Origin: Zasmidium citrigriseum
Lineage: Eukaryota; Ascomycota; Dothideomycetes; Mycosphaerellales; Mycosphaerellaceae
Direction of reading: 5' to 3'
DNA: 64,000 bases
NCBI GenBank assembly: GCA_002786025.1
Contig: NHNW01000013.1
Coordinates: forward strand, 682,001-746,000
The notes below the pieces were generated by a model that had not been told where the DNA came from, did no database searches, and worked only from the letters and a program-made list of their open reading frames with translations. The position numbers were made by a program, and so were the translations under genes. This document shows, piece by piece, positions 53,635-64,000 of this stretch (positions within the stretch are counted from its first letter, which is position 1; every line of letters starts with the position of its first letter).

Positions 53635-56323
53635 TCAAGGGTCGAGGGCAAACGTCGGAATCCATGCGTCCAGCTGCCCTTCAAGTGCATTCGATTCCCA
53701 AGGCGGCAGTCCGGCAGCTTCATTCCTCGAACCGACTGCCGTTTCAGCAGGCTGCCACGTCCAGCCAGTAGGATCACTGGTGAAGAGTGATTGCAATTCG
53801 TCGAAGTTGATCTGCTCGGGCGGTATAGGCTCGCCTCTGAGCTCTGGTGCAAGAGAACCTTCGCCCTGGAGATCTCCGCCCATGGAGTGATTGCGATTGA
53901 GTGGTGTCGAATTTGACCGTACTGGGGGCGTGAGTGCCACTGGGGGTGCCGAAGAGGCGATCGGAGTGGCCGGTAATTGTTTCTGGGGTGCGTGTTTCTC
54001 TGGGATCGACTTTCGAGCGAGGTTGTAGATCGACAGTGGATTGAGAATGTAATCTGGTGCACTCTGCGCAGGGGTGCCGGGTGCTGACTGGACGACTTCG
54101 TGGTCGTCCGGCTCGTCGTTGGAGTATGGGTCATCTGGGATGAAGTTCTGGCTGCCTGTTCGGCCTTCTTCCAGCTCAATTCCAATCTTTTCCAGCATGG
54201 TATGGGCTGCCTGCGACAGAGGGCCAGCCGCTGCAAACATTGAACGCATGATGTTCAATGCTTTGACATTGTTCCGAACATGGGGAATCGTCTCAGCTAG
54301 GAGCGCTTTGCTTGTTTCGAGAGAAGGGTCGATGAGCTGGGTGAGGTAAAAGAGCATGATCTTGCAAGAGTCGTAGAGGATAGTGGGCAGCCAACTGTCT
54401 GCGATGGCGTGTGGTCCGTGACGGAGTGCCTCGGCCATGACCGTTGCTAGGCTGCGCGCATGGCCGAAAAGTGTCGACTGAAGATGGCGAAGGAACTCGG
54501 CTTGCTCTGGGGGAAAGTCGAAAGCCGATCGTAGCTTGTAGAGGCCCGGTGCGCCTGAACTATGGTCAGTATAGGCAGCACTCAATGTGTGATCATTACT
54601 CACCTATCCGATATAGGTCGCACATGGTCTGATGATATGCGTAGTGAAGAGCACACAAAGCACCGACTTGCGATGTTTCTTGGCGAATGTAGAGTGTCGT
54701 TGGAGTGAATTGAAGGTTTGACGGTAGGTTATCGTACCAGTACCTTAGCTCCGCATCTAAGTGCTGGAATTCACTGGCTGGGTCCCAAGGCGGCCTTGCT
54801 GTGTCGAGATGTTTGATGTATCTGCAACTAGCATCAGTAACCAAAGAGTTTCAATTGTACAAAGGGCCGCACTCACGCCAACACTTTTCGCCGAGTCGCA
54901 ATGTGTCGAAGGTAAAACGCCGTCATACCCATGCAATCTTGAGGATATGTCGGCAATAGCTCTGGCGGTAAGAATTTGAGCATTTGGCCCGGTTCCAGAG
55001 TCTCGGTGATACACGGCTCCTCGAGAACAAAGTTTCTTTCGTTGCAAGGAAGTTGGATCTTGATGTCGGCTTCATCGATCAAGGTCAACTGATCAATGCC
55101 ACTTCCTACAAGCGAGTCCGTAATATAACAACACCACATGAGTCGTCGACGAGATTCTTTAACGCTCGCAGAAGGCCCACTTCCGGTCTCGCGACAGAGA
55201 ACGTCCTGTGAGTGCTCCAAATTGATCTGTAGTGCCTGGGCCATTCTAGCCGTGATCGCGCTCAACATGAATGCGTTCGAATAGTTGCCCATGCGGATCT
55301 CGTAATCATGCAACAGGACAGCAGCCATAAGTGCCTCGACGGAGATTTTGTCGAGTCTCGCCAAGATAAGAGTCTGCGCATGACTTGCCCAATGCTTTCC
55401 AGCATCGAGCGGGTTGATGGGCAAAGTGGCATTCCTGCTCGTTTCGTATTCGACGGCGTAGAACAAAGCTCCTAAGGCGCACACTATGTGTAGCAGTGCA
55501 TTGCTGTCGTGATTCTTGTTCGCATCGTTATCCAGTTTCTGCAAGAACGATGGCTTGTGCAAAAAGGCAAAGCATCGCAAATGGTGAACGTTGGCAAAGT
55601 ATCGTTCAACCAGTATTCGCGTCCGTGTATGTTCTGGCAGATGTGGTGCGACCAGCCAGCCCAAGTCATCTGAGAATGGATTCGTCTGTGTTTGGGTAGT
55701 CGAAATGCTTGGCGAAGCCAGCCCAATGCTGACCGAAGGTGTATTTGTCGTGGTCGTCGTTTCAACCTTTCTGGCCGGACTTACAACACTCTCAGGCGTC
55801 ATCTCAGCGTCGGCATTTCCAGAGTCGATCGAAGGGGCTTGGTTCTCGCCGTTATTAACAGACAATGCAACACGCTGCTTCCAAGCGGGCTCTGAATCGT
55901 CCTCATAGGTGCAAGATAAGGACTTTTCGTGGCATCTGGCACACGTCGGCTTGTGGCCCGAACATCTCGTCTTCGAAGTGCGGCATTCGATACACGATCG
56001 ATAAGTGCGTTTCCGCTTCGTGCCCGCTCCATTCAAGCCGTTGCTCTCGCTTTGCTGCAATGGCGGTGGAGCGATTGGAATTGCTGGATCACCAGAACCT
56101 CTCCCGGACGGGGCGCACACCAAACCTAGGCGACCGCAGTTGCCGCATATCGGCCTGCAAAAGAGAAGGACCCAAGGTTAGCAAGTGTCTTGGACACAAT
56201 AGCACGGCTTCTGGCCTTCGCTTCTTACCTCACTTCGTCGCATCGCACCTTCCGGGCGCGACAGGTCTCACAACCCAGCCTGGACCTGGTGACCTTGCGG
56301 CTGGCTTGGCGTGAGTCTCCCAT
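53635..56323 (-). CDS. transcription factor with two tandem Zn2Cys6 clusters
   Basis: Four exons (56323-56229, 56154-54877, 54821-54604, 54554-53635) encode about 836 aa. The first exon and its neighbour join to give a complete Zn2Cys6 cluster at residues 18-45 (GCETCRARKVRCDE, then PICGNCGRLGLVC), and a second complete cluster occupies residues 86-113 (SCIECRTSKTRCSG, then PTCARCHEKSLSC). Both have the canonical C-x2-C-x6-C-x6-C-x2-C-x6-C spacing. The middle is a fungal-specific transcription factor domain (ILVERYFANVHHLRCFAFLH, MAAVLLHDYEIRMGNYSNAF, SRRRLMWCCYITDSLVGSG). The C-terminal ~200 residues are Ser/Pro/acid-rich, a likely activation region. Zn2Cys6 proteins bind CGG-type DNA sites; two clusters in one protein is rare. 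Its neighbours (dioxygenase, transporter, hydrolase) suggest it may regulate a nutrient-use cluster. Confidence 0.87.
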
Positions 56324-56713
56324 GGTCTGACGGACGTGCTTGGCCGAGTTGTCGTGATGGTTGATAGAGGTGTTGAGGCAGCCGACGAGCCGAAAGCTGA
56401 GGGTTCTTCAACGCGGTCGCGGACAGGGGAGCATTTTCGTCGGGGCAATATCCGTCGCGCAGGGCAGATAACGAGGGCACACGCGTCGCGGAAGAGTTGT
56501 CGGTGTGTGCACTGGGGTCGACGAATGTGCGTCGCAAGCAAATTGAAGAATTGGCGGGCGCTGCGTGCAGTTCAGGCGAGGAAGTAGCGAGGTCCTGCAG
56601 CAGAGGCCCGAGCTCAGGTCTTGGCCCGCTGCTCCCATTCGCGACGGTGACGGGAGGCTTCTTCAAACTTCCTCCTGTCTTACTACTACTTTCTATACTC
56701 CATTACCCCTACT
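56324..56713. promoter_or_regulatory. promoter of the double zinc-cluster regulator
   Basis: This 390-bp stretch lies between the TauD-like gene (its 3' end at 56714) and the regulator start at 56323, both minus strand. It should hold the regulator promoter and the dioxygenase 3' UTR. I see no other gene. Confidence 0.45.
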
Positions 56714-58167
56714 CTACTCTGCGTCTATGGGCGCATAGGGCGCCTGATCATTCACTTGAATCCCGCCCCGCTTCTTCTCATTGCTGTCGTGGAAAGGCGT
56801 CTTCCAACCCCCTTCTCCCTCCGGTACAGCAAGCCACAATCTCATCAGATGCCTCCGAACTCTCGGCCGACCTTGCTCGTCCACTGATCCAGGCGGGTAG
56901 TCTTTATACGCAGTGCGAGCATGGAAAACATGTGTATTCGCCAGCAACTGGATGTCGCCCGGATCGAGGATCATATGAAGGCTCAGTCTTGTGCACGTAT
57001 CTTCCCATGTCTGCAGCGCATGTTTCTGTGCATCAGACAGCGGAGGGATCTTGGCGTCAGGTCCGGAATTGAACCTTGAGATTGATGGTCAGTGAGTGTT
57101 TGATATGCAACATGCATTGCAATGTCGATCCCACATACCTGGCCAACGATGTGAGATTGTTGGGATCAAATCTGGCGAAGACGCGTGGAGAGCCACTGGG
57201 ATCATTCTCCAAATAGATGATCGATGACCGGAAATATGGCTCTTCGCCCTCACTCATCTCACCCTTGCGATCGAAATACCAGTTGGGAGTGGCCAGCGTT
57301 TCGACAACATCGGGGTGTTCCTTCTGGAGAACGTTCAACACGTGGTGAGTCGACACGATACTGCCACAAGGTCAGCATACCTGCACCGTTCTCGAGATTT
57401 TGCAAACCTACTCCGACTCGCCACCTTCCAACGCCTTCGCCATACAGAGTAGACCGACAAGATCAGCGCCATCTGTGTGGAAGTATTGTCTGCCAGAAGT
57501 CAGGCAGAATCCCCCAATCAAGGCCATACAATGCTCACTTCGCGTTTGTCCTGTAAATTCGCACACGATCTTTAGCATTGGGATCTTCGCCAAGATCCTT
57601 CACATGCCCGAGCACATGGCCACGGCCATTCTGAGAAGTGAAGTACCCGAAGTATGCTCCCAGTCCCATATACGCCACCTACGATACATCAGCAATCTCA
57701 CCATCGACAAATCATCCACTACCACTCACCGCAGACTTATGCAACCCCCACTCCTGAACAGGAACCCCCTTAAACAAAATAAACCCCTTCCCATTCAACA
57801 CCTCTCCCCTCACAGCCCCAAAGAACCCCTCCAACTTCGGCAGCGGAAACAAATCCTTCCTCATCCCCGTCAAAGGCGCGCCACTCTGAATGAAAGCATC
57901 CGCCGCAGCCCCAAGTTCCGCGATCTCCTCATCGCTGAAGACGTGCGTCCAGCGCTCGGGGTTGTTACGATAGTCTTCGGCTTTCCAGACCGTAGGACCA
58001 GTGATTTCTTTGGGAAAGGAGGAGTATGGGTGGATGAGGGAGAAATTGGGTGGGTGTTGGCCGGAGGTCTTGAGGCCGTCGGGGAAGATGGCTTTGCTGA
58101 CTGGTTTGGCGGAGTTGGAGAGGGTGTGGGGAGCTTGCGGGGTGGAATCTGTGAGTGCTGGTGCCAT
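56714..58167 (-). CDS. TauD-like Fe(II)/2-oxoglutarate dioxygenase
   Basis: Five exons (58167-57730, 57678-57539, 57489-57412, 57360-57139, 57074-56714) encode about 412 aa with all junctions in frame; the third intron uses a GTAGGT donor. The TauD/TfdA fold shows GFILFKGVPVQEWGLHKSAV, YMGLGAYFGYFTSQNGRGHV and the metal-binding QYFHTDGADLVGLLC (the HxD pair). A late segment, LLANTHVFHARTAYKD, supplies the distal His, and PRVRRHLMRLWLAVPEG the 2-oxoglutarate-binding Arg. Members release sulfite, an aldehyde or other products from sulfonates or related substrates; the true substrate here is unknown. A TATA-like element lies about 85 bp upstream. It sits between a double-zinc-cluster regulator and an allantoate-permease-type transporter. 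Confidence 0.88.
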
Positions 58168-59083
58168 TGTTGCTTCGTGTAGTCGTTTGGTCGTGGAAAA
58201 TGCTGTTTCTGAAGTTGCCCGAACCGCCCTGTCGACGTTGCCCGCTTCTTATATCAACCCGGGTCATCTCACGGCGACTGAAGGCCTCACCAGCTCATAC
58301 CGGCTCCAGATTACGTGATTGGCAAAACCCCCATCTCCAGCTCCACTGTAAGCGGTCCATCGGGCCAACAGCTCTCGCAGGTCTTGGCCGTGAAGATAGC
58401 TTTCTGAGTGGTCGATAACCCCTCTTCGTGAGTTCGGCTCGTCGCTTGCGTCGGCTAGTTGATGAAGGAGGTGGAGGTGTTGTTGAGAGGAAGACATGTG
58501 AGAGCGAAGTCGGAAGATATGGAGATGGGATGGGGAGAGGTGTGTTACGAGGCGGTCTTTGGGTTGGGAAAGGGACAGTCGTAAATGGGAGAATTGGGTT
58601 GTTGAAGGGTCCGTATGGACAGCCAATGAAGAACTCCTTGCTTCAACTTACCTCAAGACACAACATCAAAGTGAAGTCTCGATAGACTCTCCACCGTTTG
58701 CGAACAATGAATGTCAGTTGAAAACAGAACAGAAACAGAAAGACTCTGAGCTGGCAACGATCCCTTATATACCCCAACGATACTTTCCCTCCCATATCTA
58801 TGGCGTGCGTTTATTCTACCCCAGTGTATTGACTCCGCATCGTCTATGTCCTCCAAAGGCAGAGAGCTGAGATGGCGACAGTCGTGTGCGAACTGACGTG
58901 ATGCAGAAGCACGCGACGTATCGACAAGGCTCGGCGGCTCGTCTCTCCGTAGACGAGGTATCCTTCCTGCATCGAACTCTCTACCAGACCCTGAGTGGCT
59001 GGGAGGCGAGGTCAAAGACCACTGATCAGCCCTAAAGATACACATTAACGTCGTCGTCGAGACATTGAAGCGATTTTGATTGT
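58168..59083. other. intergenic, TauD promoter and transporter 3' flank
   Basis: This 916-bp stretch holds the promoter of the minus-strand dioxygenase (TATA-like GATATAAG on the minus strand at 58248-58255) and the 3' end region of the MFS gene. A 147-aa minus-strand frame (59096-58653) has no recognised features. I see no gene. Confidence 0.45.
58248..58255 (-). promoter_or_regulatory. TATA-like element of the dioxygenase gene
   Basis: GATATAAG on the minus strand lies 81-88 bp upstream of the start at 58167. Confidence 0.4.
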
Positions 59084-60753
59084 TCACAACAACCAAACCC
59101 TCTGCTTTCCCTGCGCATCCAAAGCGCCCTTTCGATTCAACCTCCCATAATTCAGCCTCATCCCCACAGCCAGCGCCGCAGTCGCAAAGCTACAAGCCGC
59201 ACAAACGAAATTTCCCGTCGGATACCCTTCCTTCGCCTCCCCAGGGATCCAAATCCACTGCGCAATAATCTGACTGATACCCGCCGAGCTATTATTCAGC
59301 GCCGTGGCAATGCCCATACAAGCAATCGCAGGGACATTACAAGTTACCCAGGCACTTAAGGGCCCTGATGATGGGAATGCTCCGCAGGCGCAGAGCATCA
59401 GGCAGCCGTAGCGCGCGCTGTAGGAGTCTGCTGGGAGGAGACCGGCGGTCAGCCAGCCTACGCCGCCGATGATGGAGGATGCTGTGATGTGCCAGCCGCG
59501 GGCGTTGTTGCGGTCGGCTGACCAGCCTAGGAAGAGACAAACGCAGTATCCGACGATCCAGGGCGGGACGGTCATTAGTTGTGCTTTGATGGATGTGTAG
59601 CCCAGGCCGCTGACGATTGTGGGTGTGAAGAAGGTGAGTGATCCGAGTGGGACACAGTCGGTGGTCTAAACATATCATCAGCATTCAAGTCCATGGCATT
59701 GTCGAGAGTGCACTCACATAAGCCAGGTAGTGAGCCAACATCCGTGGGCTAAACGCCGTCGCCAAAATCTCGCTCCTCTTGGACTTCTCTTTAGTGTAGC
59801 CGCCACCCTTTACGGCGATTCGATCCTGAACAAATTTCTTGTCGTCTTCTGCCAAGAACTTCGCTCGAGCGGGATAGTCCGGCAGGAAGAAGAGCACCAG
59901 CAAAACACAAGCAACAGTGATAATGCCTTCAATGATGAAGAGCCATCTGAAGCCCTCTAGACCACCGTCTCCGTTGAGATGGCCGACTCCATAGGCAATA
60001 CAACCACCAAAAGCACCCGCCGCAGTAGCAGAAGCCAGGACGAATGCAATACGAACTGAGCGCTCTTCGACCGGATACCAGAAGGTAATAAGATATACGA
60101 TGCCGGGGAAGAATCCCGCTTCTGGAAGCAAAATTCACATGTCAGCTAGTCCGTTGTAGTCGGTGAAGGGCTGAATCATACCGAACACTCCGATCAAGAA
60201 CCTCAACACCACAACCTGAGCGTAAGTTTGCACACCGGCGAATCCGATCGTGAAAACTCCCCAGCCGCCGAGCAGAGTCGCGAGCCAGATGGAAGGCCGC
60301 ACGTATCGCTTCATGATCCAGTTCGAGGGAACTTCGAACAACGCGTACGCCAAAGAGAACAACGAGACAGCCACGGCATAGTTCGAGTTTGTCATATTCG
60401 TTCGCTGCAAGAGGCTGTCGCCGGTCTCCTCGTTCAGAACTTTGCTGTTCCCGATGTTGCCTGGCTACATTAGCGGATGGACTCATTGAGCAGTCGAGGG
60501 TGCACACCTCGGTCGAGATAGTTCAAGAGGTAGATCCAGGCGCAGAGTGGAAGAATCCGAAGATCGATCTTGCGGACGAGCTGACGAGCGCGCTTCTTGT
60601 CTTCGACGAGCTGGCCTTCCTCGATGATCGTCTCATCTTTGGTCTATCGAACAGTCAGTGCCGTGAACATCTGGTCTGTCATTTGCCACATACCCCAGAA
60701 GTGTCGCTGACATTCTCAGAATGAACGGTATCTATCTTGTCTTTGGTGTCCAT
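59084..60753 (-). CDS. MFS transporter, anion:cation symporter (allantoate permease/Dal5-like)
   Basis: Five exons (60753-60694, 60643-60508, 60460-60182, 60121-59718, 59665-59084) encode about 486 aa; all junctions keep frame. The sequence DLRILPLCAWIYLLNYLDRG followed by NIGNSKVL opens TM1 and the typical loop of this family. Further membrane segments are YAVAVSLFSLAYALFEVPSN, EAGFFPGIVYLITFWYPVEE, LASATAAGAFGGCIAYGVG, LFIIEGIITVACVLLVLFFL and the C-terminal set including IVGYCVCLFLGWSADRNNAR. About 12 TM helices fit. The family imports organic anions such as allantoate, nicotinate, pantothenate or sulfonates together with protons. Beside a TauD-like dioxygenase, a sulfonate or similar small acid is an attractive substrate, but this is inference. 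It is divergent from the alpha/beta hydrolase. Confidence 0.9.
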
Positions 60754-61678
60754 GATAATAGAGCCTTCCTGGACCTCTTCTTTGGACTGGACGTCGGCAG
60801 GTGAGATTGAGGCCTGGTGAAAGGTGAACAAGAAGATCAGACAGATCGAAGACCTCGAGACGATATCGCTGACGATCTCCACGTTCCAAGGTCACTCATC
60901 ACTGGTACCGGGCAAGAATGGCGGCTATTTCGTTGCCCGTGGGGAGAATGAGGGGGATCGGCAGCCTGCATTTGCGGAGAATGATTGCCACTCTCCACCA
61001 CGTCGGTCATACTGGATTGTGCTTGGGCTTTCTGCATACCAAGGCGCATTGCTCACGCTGCAGAGAAGGCAGCTCGTCAAGTTGAGTCCTGTGATGCCAA
61101 CGCTCGAGACGAGAGGCGGCGCGCAACTCATAGCTTCTCATTGGTGACCCCGAGTCCTCTTGAAGAAAGTCATGATAAAGTCGTGTAACCTAGGCCAAGG
61201 AAATGAGCCATTTCCATGCATTGAGGATAGTCGTCGTGTTAGAATATTCGGTTTGACCTGAATGAGAAAAGGGCCCGTTCAAGACAGTAGTACTCGGCTG
61301 GGTCGCTTTGTTGCTGGTTCTCGCGGAATTCTCGTAGGAGTGGACCTGAGACACCATACCTACATACACTGTTTTGTTGCGCTCGCCTTGGCGTGTACCA
61401 GCCAGATCAAGCCAGGAACGGTTTGTCAGTGGGTGTCGTTGCAAGTGGTCTCAATCTTCAACCTTTCTTGTATCGATCTGGTCTGTTACGTCAGCTTCCG
61501 AACAATCCTTGTGATGGTATATCCGAAGTCGGGTCGGGGTGCTCCGTACCGGGCCGTCACTCATTTCGCAGCTTCGTTGTGACGATTCCATTCCATTTGA
61601 ATCTTTTCTCGTCACAATCTCACAAGAGCGGCCTGAACGACGTGCACTTTCCGATTCATACACCATACCGTCAGCGAA
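60754..61678. promoter_or_regulatory. divergent promoter of transporter and hydrolase
   Basis: This 925-bp stretch separates start codons of the MFS transporter (minus) and the alpha/beta hydrolase (plus). Short frames on both strands lack family features. Shared regulation by the nearby zinc-cluster regulator would predict CGG-type sites here; I have not defined any reliably by eye. Confidence 0.45.
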
Positions 61679-62534
61679 ATGCCGTTCGCCACAGTCAACG
61701 ACCACCGGATCCACTACCTGGACACCCAGCAAATGGGATACGATGTCGACAACTCGAAACCCACTCTTGTCATGATACATGGCCTTGGCTCTTCTCAAAA
61801 TTACTACATGCCTGTTATCGCGGAGCTTGATGGGTACCGATGCGTAGCTTTGTCGACCTATGGTGCTGCCGAGTCAAAGTCAAATGGCGAGAAGCTCACA
61901 ATGGAGGGATTGGCGGACGATGTCGTAGGTCTGATGGATCACTTGAAGATTCCAAAGGCAATCATCTGCGGCCACTCAATGGGAGGACCAATGGCTCTTA
62001 CGGTGGCAGCAAGACATGCAGACAGGGTCATTGGCTGCGTCTGCATCGGACCAGTGAACCCGTCCAGTGTGAAGCCAGAGATGTTTACATCGAGAATTGA
62101 GACCGTGTTGAAAGGTACGCATTCCGATGAAATTGAAGCATTGTCATGCTGACCAGTCTGCAGACGGCATGGACCCAATGGCAAACACGGTACCGAAGGC
62201 CGCCACAAATGCGAAGAGCACGCCAGTACAGCGAGCAATGATCCGCGAGCTCATCATCGGCCAGGATCCAAAGTCATACGCTTCTCACTGTGACGTGATC
62301 CTAAACATGAAAGATCCAGGCTTCTCATCTATCAAGACTCCGGTCGTCATTCTTGCTGGAGACGAGGACCAATCTGCTCCAATGGCCGGTTGCGAGTACA
62401 TTCACCAGCACCTTGGAAGTTCAGTGAAGGAGTTGAAGGTCCTCAAGGGCGTGGGCCATTGGCATTGCATTGAGGCTGGGGACCGGGTTGCTGAAGAGAT
62501 AAAAGCATTTGCTTCCAAGGCTGTAGCAGCGTAG
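61679..62534 (+). CDS. alpha/beta hydrolase, 3-oxoadipate enol-lactonase-like
   Basis: Two exons (61679-62114, 62164-62534) encode about 268 aa. The alpha/beta hydrolase fold shows the oxyanion loop LVMIHGLGSSQNYY, the nucleophile elbow AIICGHSMGGPMALTV (Ser100), the acid in VVILAGDEDQSAP and the terminal His in LKGVGHWHCIEAGD, so the catalytic triad is complete. Length and layout match 3-oxoadipate enol-lactone hydrolases and related small-ester or C-C hydrolases; the true reaction cannot be told from sequence. There is no signal peptide, so it is probably cytosolic. It is divergent from the MFS transporter and close to the dioxygenase, consistent with a small catabolic cluster. Confidence 0.87.
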
Positions 62535-62568
62535 ACAGTATGCGGCGCCAGCTTGAGACTGACATACT

Positions 62569-63474
62569 TCACGTCGCCATATTCTCAAAAAGTGTGTCGC
62601 GTTTGTTTGTGAGTTGACGGAGCTCTGCCCGTGCCTCCTCCAGCTTGCGTCGAGCTGCTCGTGGTTCAGTCGGCAAATCTTGGAATGCCTTGAGATTCGC
62701 TTCGAGGCTCGCAAGCTGACTCCGCAGCCTCGCAACGTCTTCTGACTTCTGATGTACAGTCTGAATGCTGCTTGCACTAGACGATGGTCGTGTGGCGCTC
62801 AGTCGTTCCTCGTATTCAGCGATCTTTGCCTTCAGCTGTTTCGCTGATTTCGCCCATTCGACAGTGGTGTCAGACACATCACTTGGCGGCTGAAATTGGT
62901 CGCTCTTCAGTTCTGCGAGTAGCTTCTCGATCTGGGCCTGCTCTGCTTTCAGGGAATTCAGCTGGCTCTCCGTGCGCTGTAGTTGCTCCTTCATCTCGAA
63001 CTCAGTAGAAGTGAGATCTACGATCTTCTTTCCGACATGCAATACATCAGAGTTTGAGCAGTCCAGAGACACGATGACCTCTGCGAGAGTGTCAAAGTGC
63101 GTTTCATTCACCAGTTCGCTTTGCATGGCGTGGAGGACCTCATGATTGATGACGCCGCGTGGTCGAGAGAGTGCTTGAAGGGCAGTCTTTTCGATGCGGT
63201 CAACTTGAGCTCTCTGTTCGTCGGCGCTCTCGTTCAGGTTGGCGAGAGTCAAGAGGACCTGCAGTGTCTCTTCGTTTCTTTCGAAGTTCGGGATGCGGGA
63301 GCCATATCGTCTCGAGAGCCATGAGTCCACGACCGCCCAGTCTTTGGCACGAGCTTGAACGGCGCGCGCCTTGGAGGGCGAGAAAAGCGCGTCTGCCGTC
63401 CAGTCTGAGTCCATGTTGATGAGTTGAAATGGATTGTTGTTGGAGCGCGTCTCGAATTCAGGAACGACCGACAT
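62569..63474 (-). CDS. augmin complex subunit HAUS1-like protein
   Basis: A single exon encodes 301 aa. The N-terminal region has SKARAVQARAKDWAVVDSWL followed by SRRYGSRIPNFERNEETLQV, matching the start of HAUS1, where an atypical Ala/Trp-rich helix precedes the conserved W-x-K/R-Y-G motif. The rest is almost entirely coiled coil: GKKIVDLTSTEFEMKEQLQR, AKSAKQLKAKIAEYEERLSA, VARLRSQLASLEANLKAFQD and a final ARRKLEEARAELRQLTNKRD. Augmin recruits gamma-tubulin to existing spindle microtubules for branching nucleation and is present in Aspergillus-type fungi. An internal Met at residue 21 is a possible alternative start. It is convergent with the alpha/beta hydrolase, 34 bp apart. Confidence 0.78.
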   Translation of the reverse strand: MSVVPEFETRSNNNPFQLINMDSDWTADALFSPSKARAVQARAKDWAVVDSWLSRRYGSRIPNFERNEETLQVLLTLANLNESADEQRAQVDRIEKTALQALSRPRGVINHEVLHAMQSELVNETHFDTLAEVIVSLDCSNSDVLHVGKKIVDLTSTEFEMKEQLQRTESQLNSLKAEQAQIEKLLAELKSDQFQPPSDVSDTTVEWAKSAKQLKAKIAEYEERLSATRPSSSASSIQTVHQKSEDVARLRSQLASLEANLKAFQDLPTEPRAARRKLEEARAELRQLTNKRDTLFENMAT

Positions 63475-64000
63475 TTAAGGTTTGGCATGCATCGGGCCGT
63501 TTTTAGCTCCGGATAGACCCGAGAGCGCTCCTTCTCTTCTCTGCGCGAGCTGTGGACTCCCTTCTCCCACACAACTTCTGGACTCATATCATCCGATGCG
63601 CCTGCAGATATCTGAATCGCGATGTGTCGTCACCGATCGAGAGATGACGCTCCATCAGCTGTTCAACGCTGATCGTCCTGGTTGGGCCGTACCGCCAATG
63701 CAGCCACATGCGCCCGAACGCCTGCAGCTGTCGAACACTCCAAACTCTCGGGTCGACGAGAAGACCATTCTACCATCAGTATCTGGACAACTTCCTCAAG
63801 TGGCCCAGTTTCCTGCCTTCTTTTCACTTGTATGAAGGCGCTTTGCAACTCTTTTGAACAGTCCACTTCGGTTGCATTCACCGCTTCGCATCACCTCGTC
63901 TTCATCACAGCCATGTCTCTGATGCGAGTCAGCGGCAGGCACATGAGCGTGAAAATCGGGCCCCTCGAGTCATGAACTATGTGTTATGCATACAGAACGA
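63475..64000. other. window-end region, upstream of HAUS1
   Basis: This stretch contains the HAUS1 promoter. A plus-strand frame (63482-63835, with an internal ATG at about 63644) and an overlapping one (63682-63975) might be the first exon of a gene running off the window, but I see no family features and do not call them. Confidence 0.35.

Noticed and set aside
53048..53771. Plus-strand frames in the 1.4-kb gap after the zinc-cluster regulator
   Set aside because: Three overlapping frames with no shared splice model or motif.
1..64000. CRISPR arrays, bacterial operons, ribosome-binding sites
   Set aside because: The window is eukaryotic with spliced genes; no regularly spaced repeat array of CRISPR type is present.
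1..64000. Transposable elements, tRNA and rRNA genes
   Set aside because: I saw no transposase, reverse transcriptase, terminal inverted repeats or tRNA-like box A/B pattern on reading both strands; small degenerate remnants cannot be excluded.

Overview
This is nuclear DNA of a filamentous ascomycete (Pezizomycotina, most likely Dothideomycetes). It is gene-dense, with about 26 genes in 64 kb on both strands. Introns are mostly 42-75 bp with GT..AG ends, there are no operons or ribosome-binding sites, and the families are fungal: Zn2Cys6 regulators, killer-toxin-like LysM chitinase, metacaspase, F-box-like proteins and small secreted cysteine-rich proteins. Exon boundaries were read by eye from splice signals and frame continuity. 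Where exon coordinates are given they keep the frame open; the chitinase and the 5' end of the HNH gene are only partly resolved.

Layout. 0.4-8.4 kb: divergent APC1 (cell cycle) and a probable nucleoporin Nup37. 8.9-18.3 kb: a secretome block with a LysM-CBM18-GH18 chitinase, an F-box protein, a secreted protein of a family I recall beside such chitinases, and a further secreted protein. 19.1-24.1 kb: an AAA ATPase head to head with a DUF7708-type protein, a possible fungal immunity or incompatibility pair. 24.2-36.1 kb, all on the minus strand: a GH43-like secreted enzyme, a very large disordered protein, a Sec14 lipid-transfer protein, an F-box-like protein and quinolinate phosphoribosyltransferase (NAD synthesis). 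36.7-42.6 kb: an HNH-type protein, a 2.25-kb stretch with no convincing gene, a metacaspase and a small mitochondrial LEA-like protein. 43.3-47.8 kb: two secreted ester hydrolases (type-B carboxylesterase and tannase/feruloyl esterase), each followed by low-complexity repeats. 48.0-50.4 kb: two divergent 8-cysteine secreted proteins that are paralogues of each other. 50.6-52.2 kb: an RRM-YTH RNA-binding protein. 53.6-62.5 kb: a probable nutrient-use cluster with a regulator carrying two Zn2Cys6 clusters, a TauD-like dioxygenase, an allantoate-permease-type MFS transporter and an alpha/beta hydrolase. 62.6-63.5 kb: an augmin HAUS1-like subunit.

Housekeeping genes alternate with accessory secreted-enzyme and effector-like genes. 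The most novel elements are the paralogous 8-Cys pair, the double-zinc-cluster regulator and its neighbours, the AAA/DUF7708 pair and the chitinase locus. I saw no transposon, tRNA, rRNA or CRISPR.
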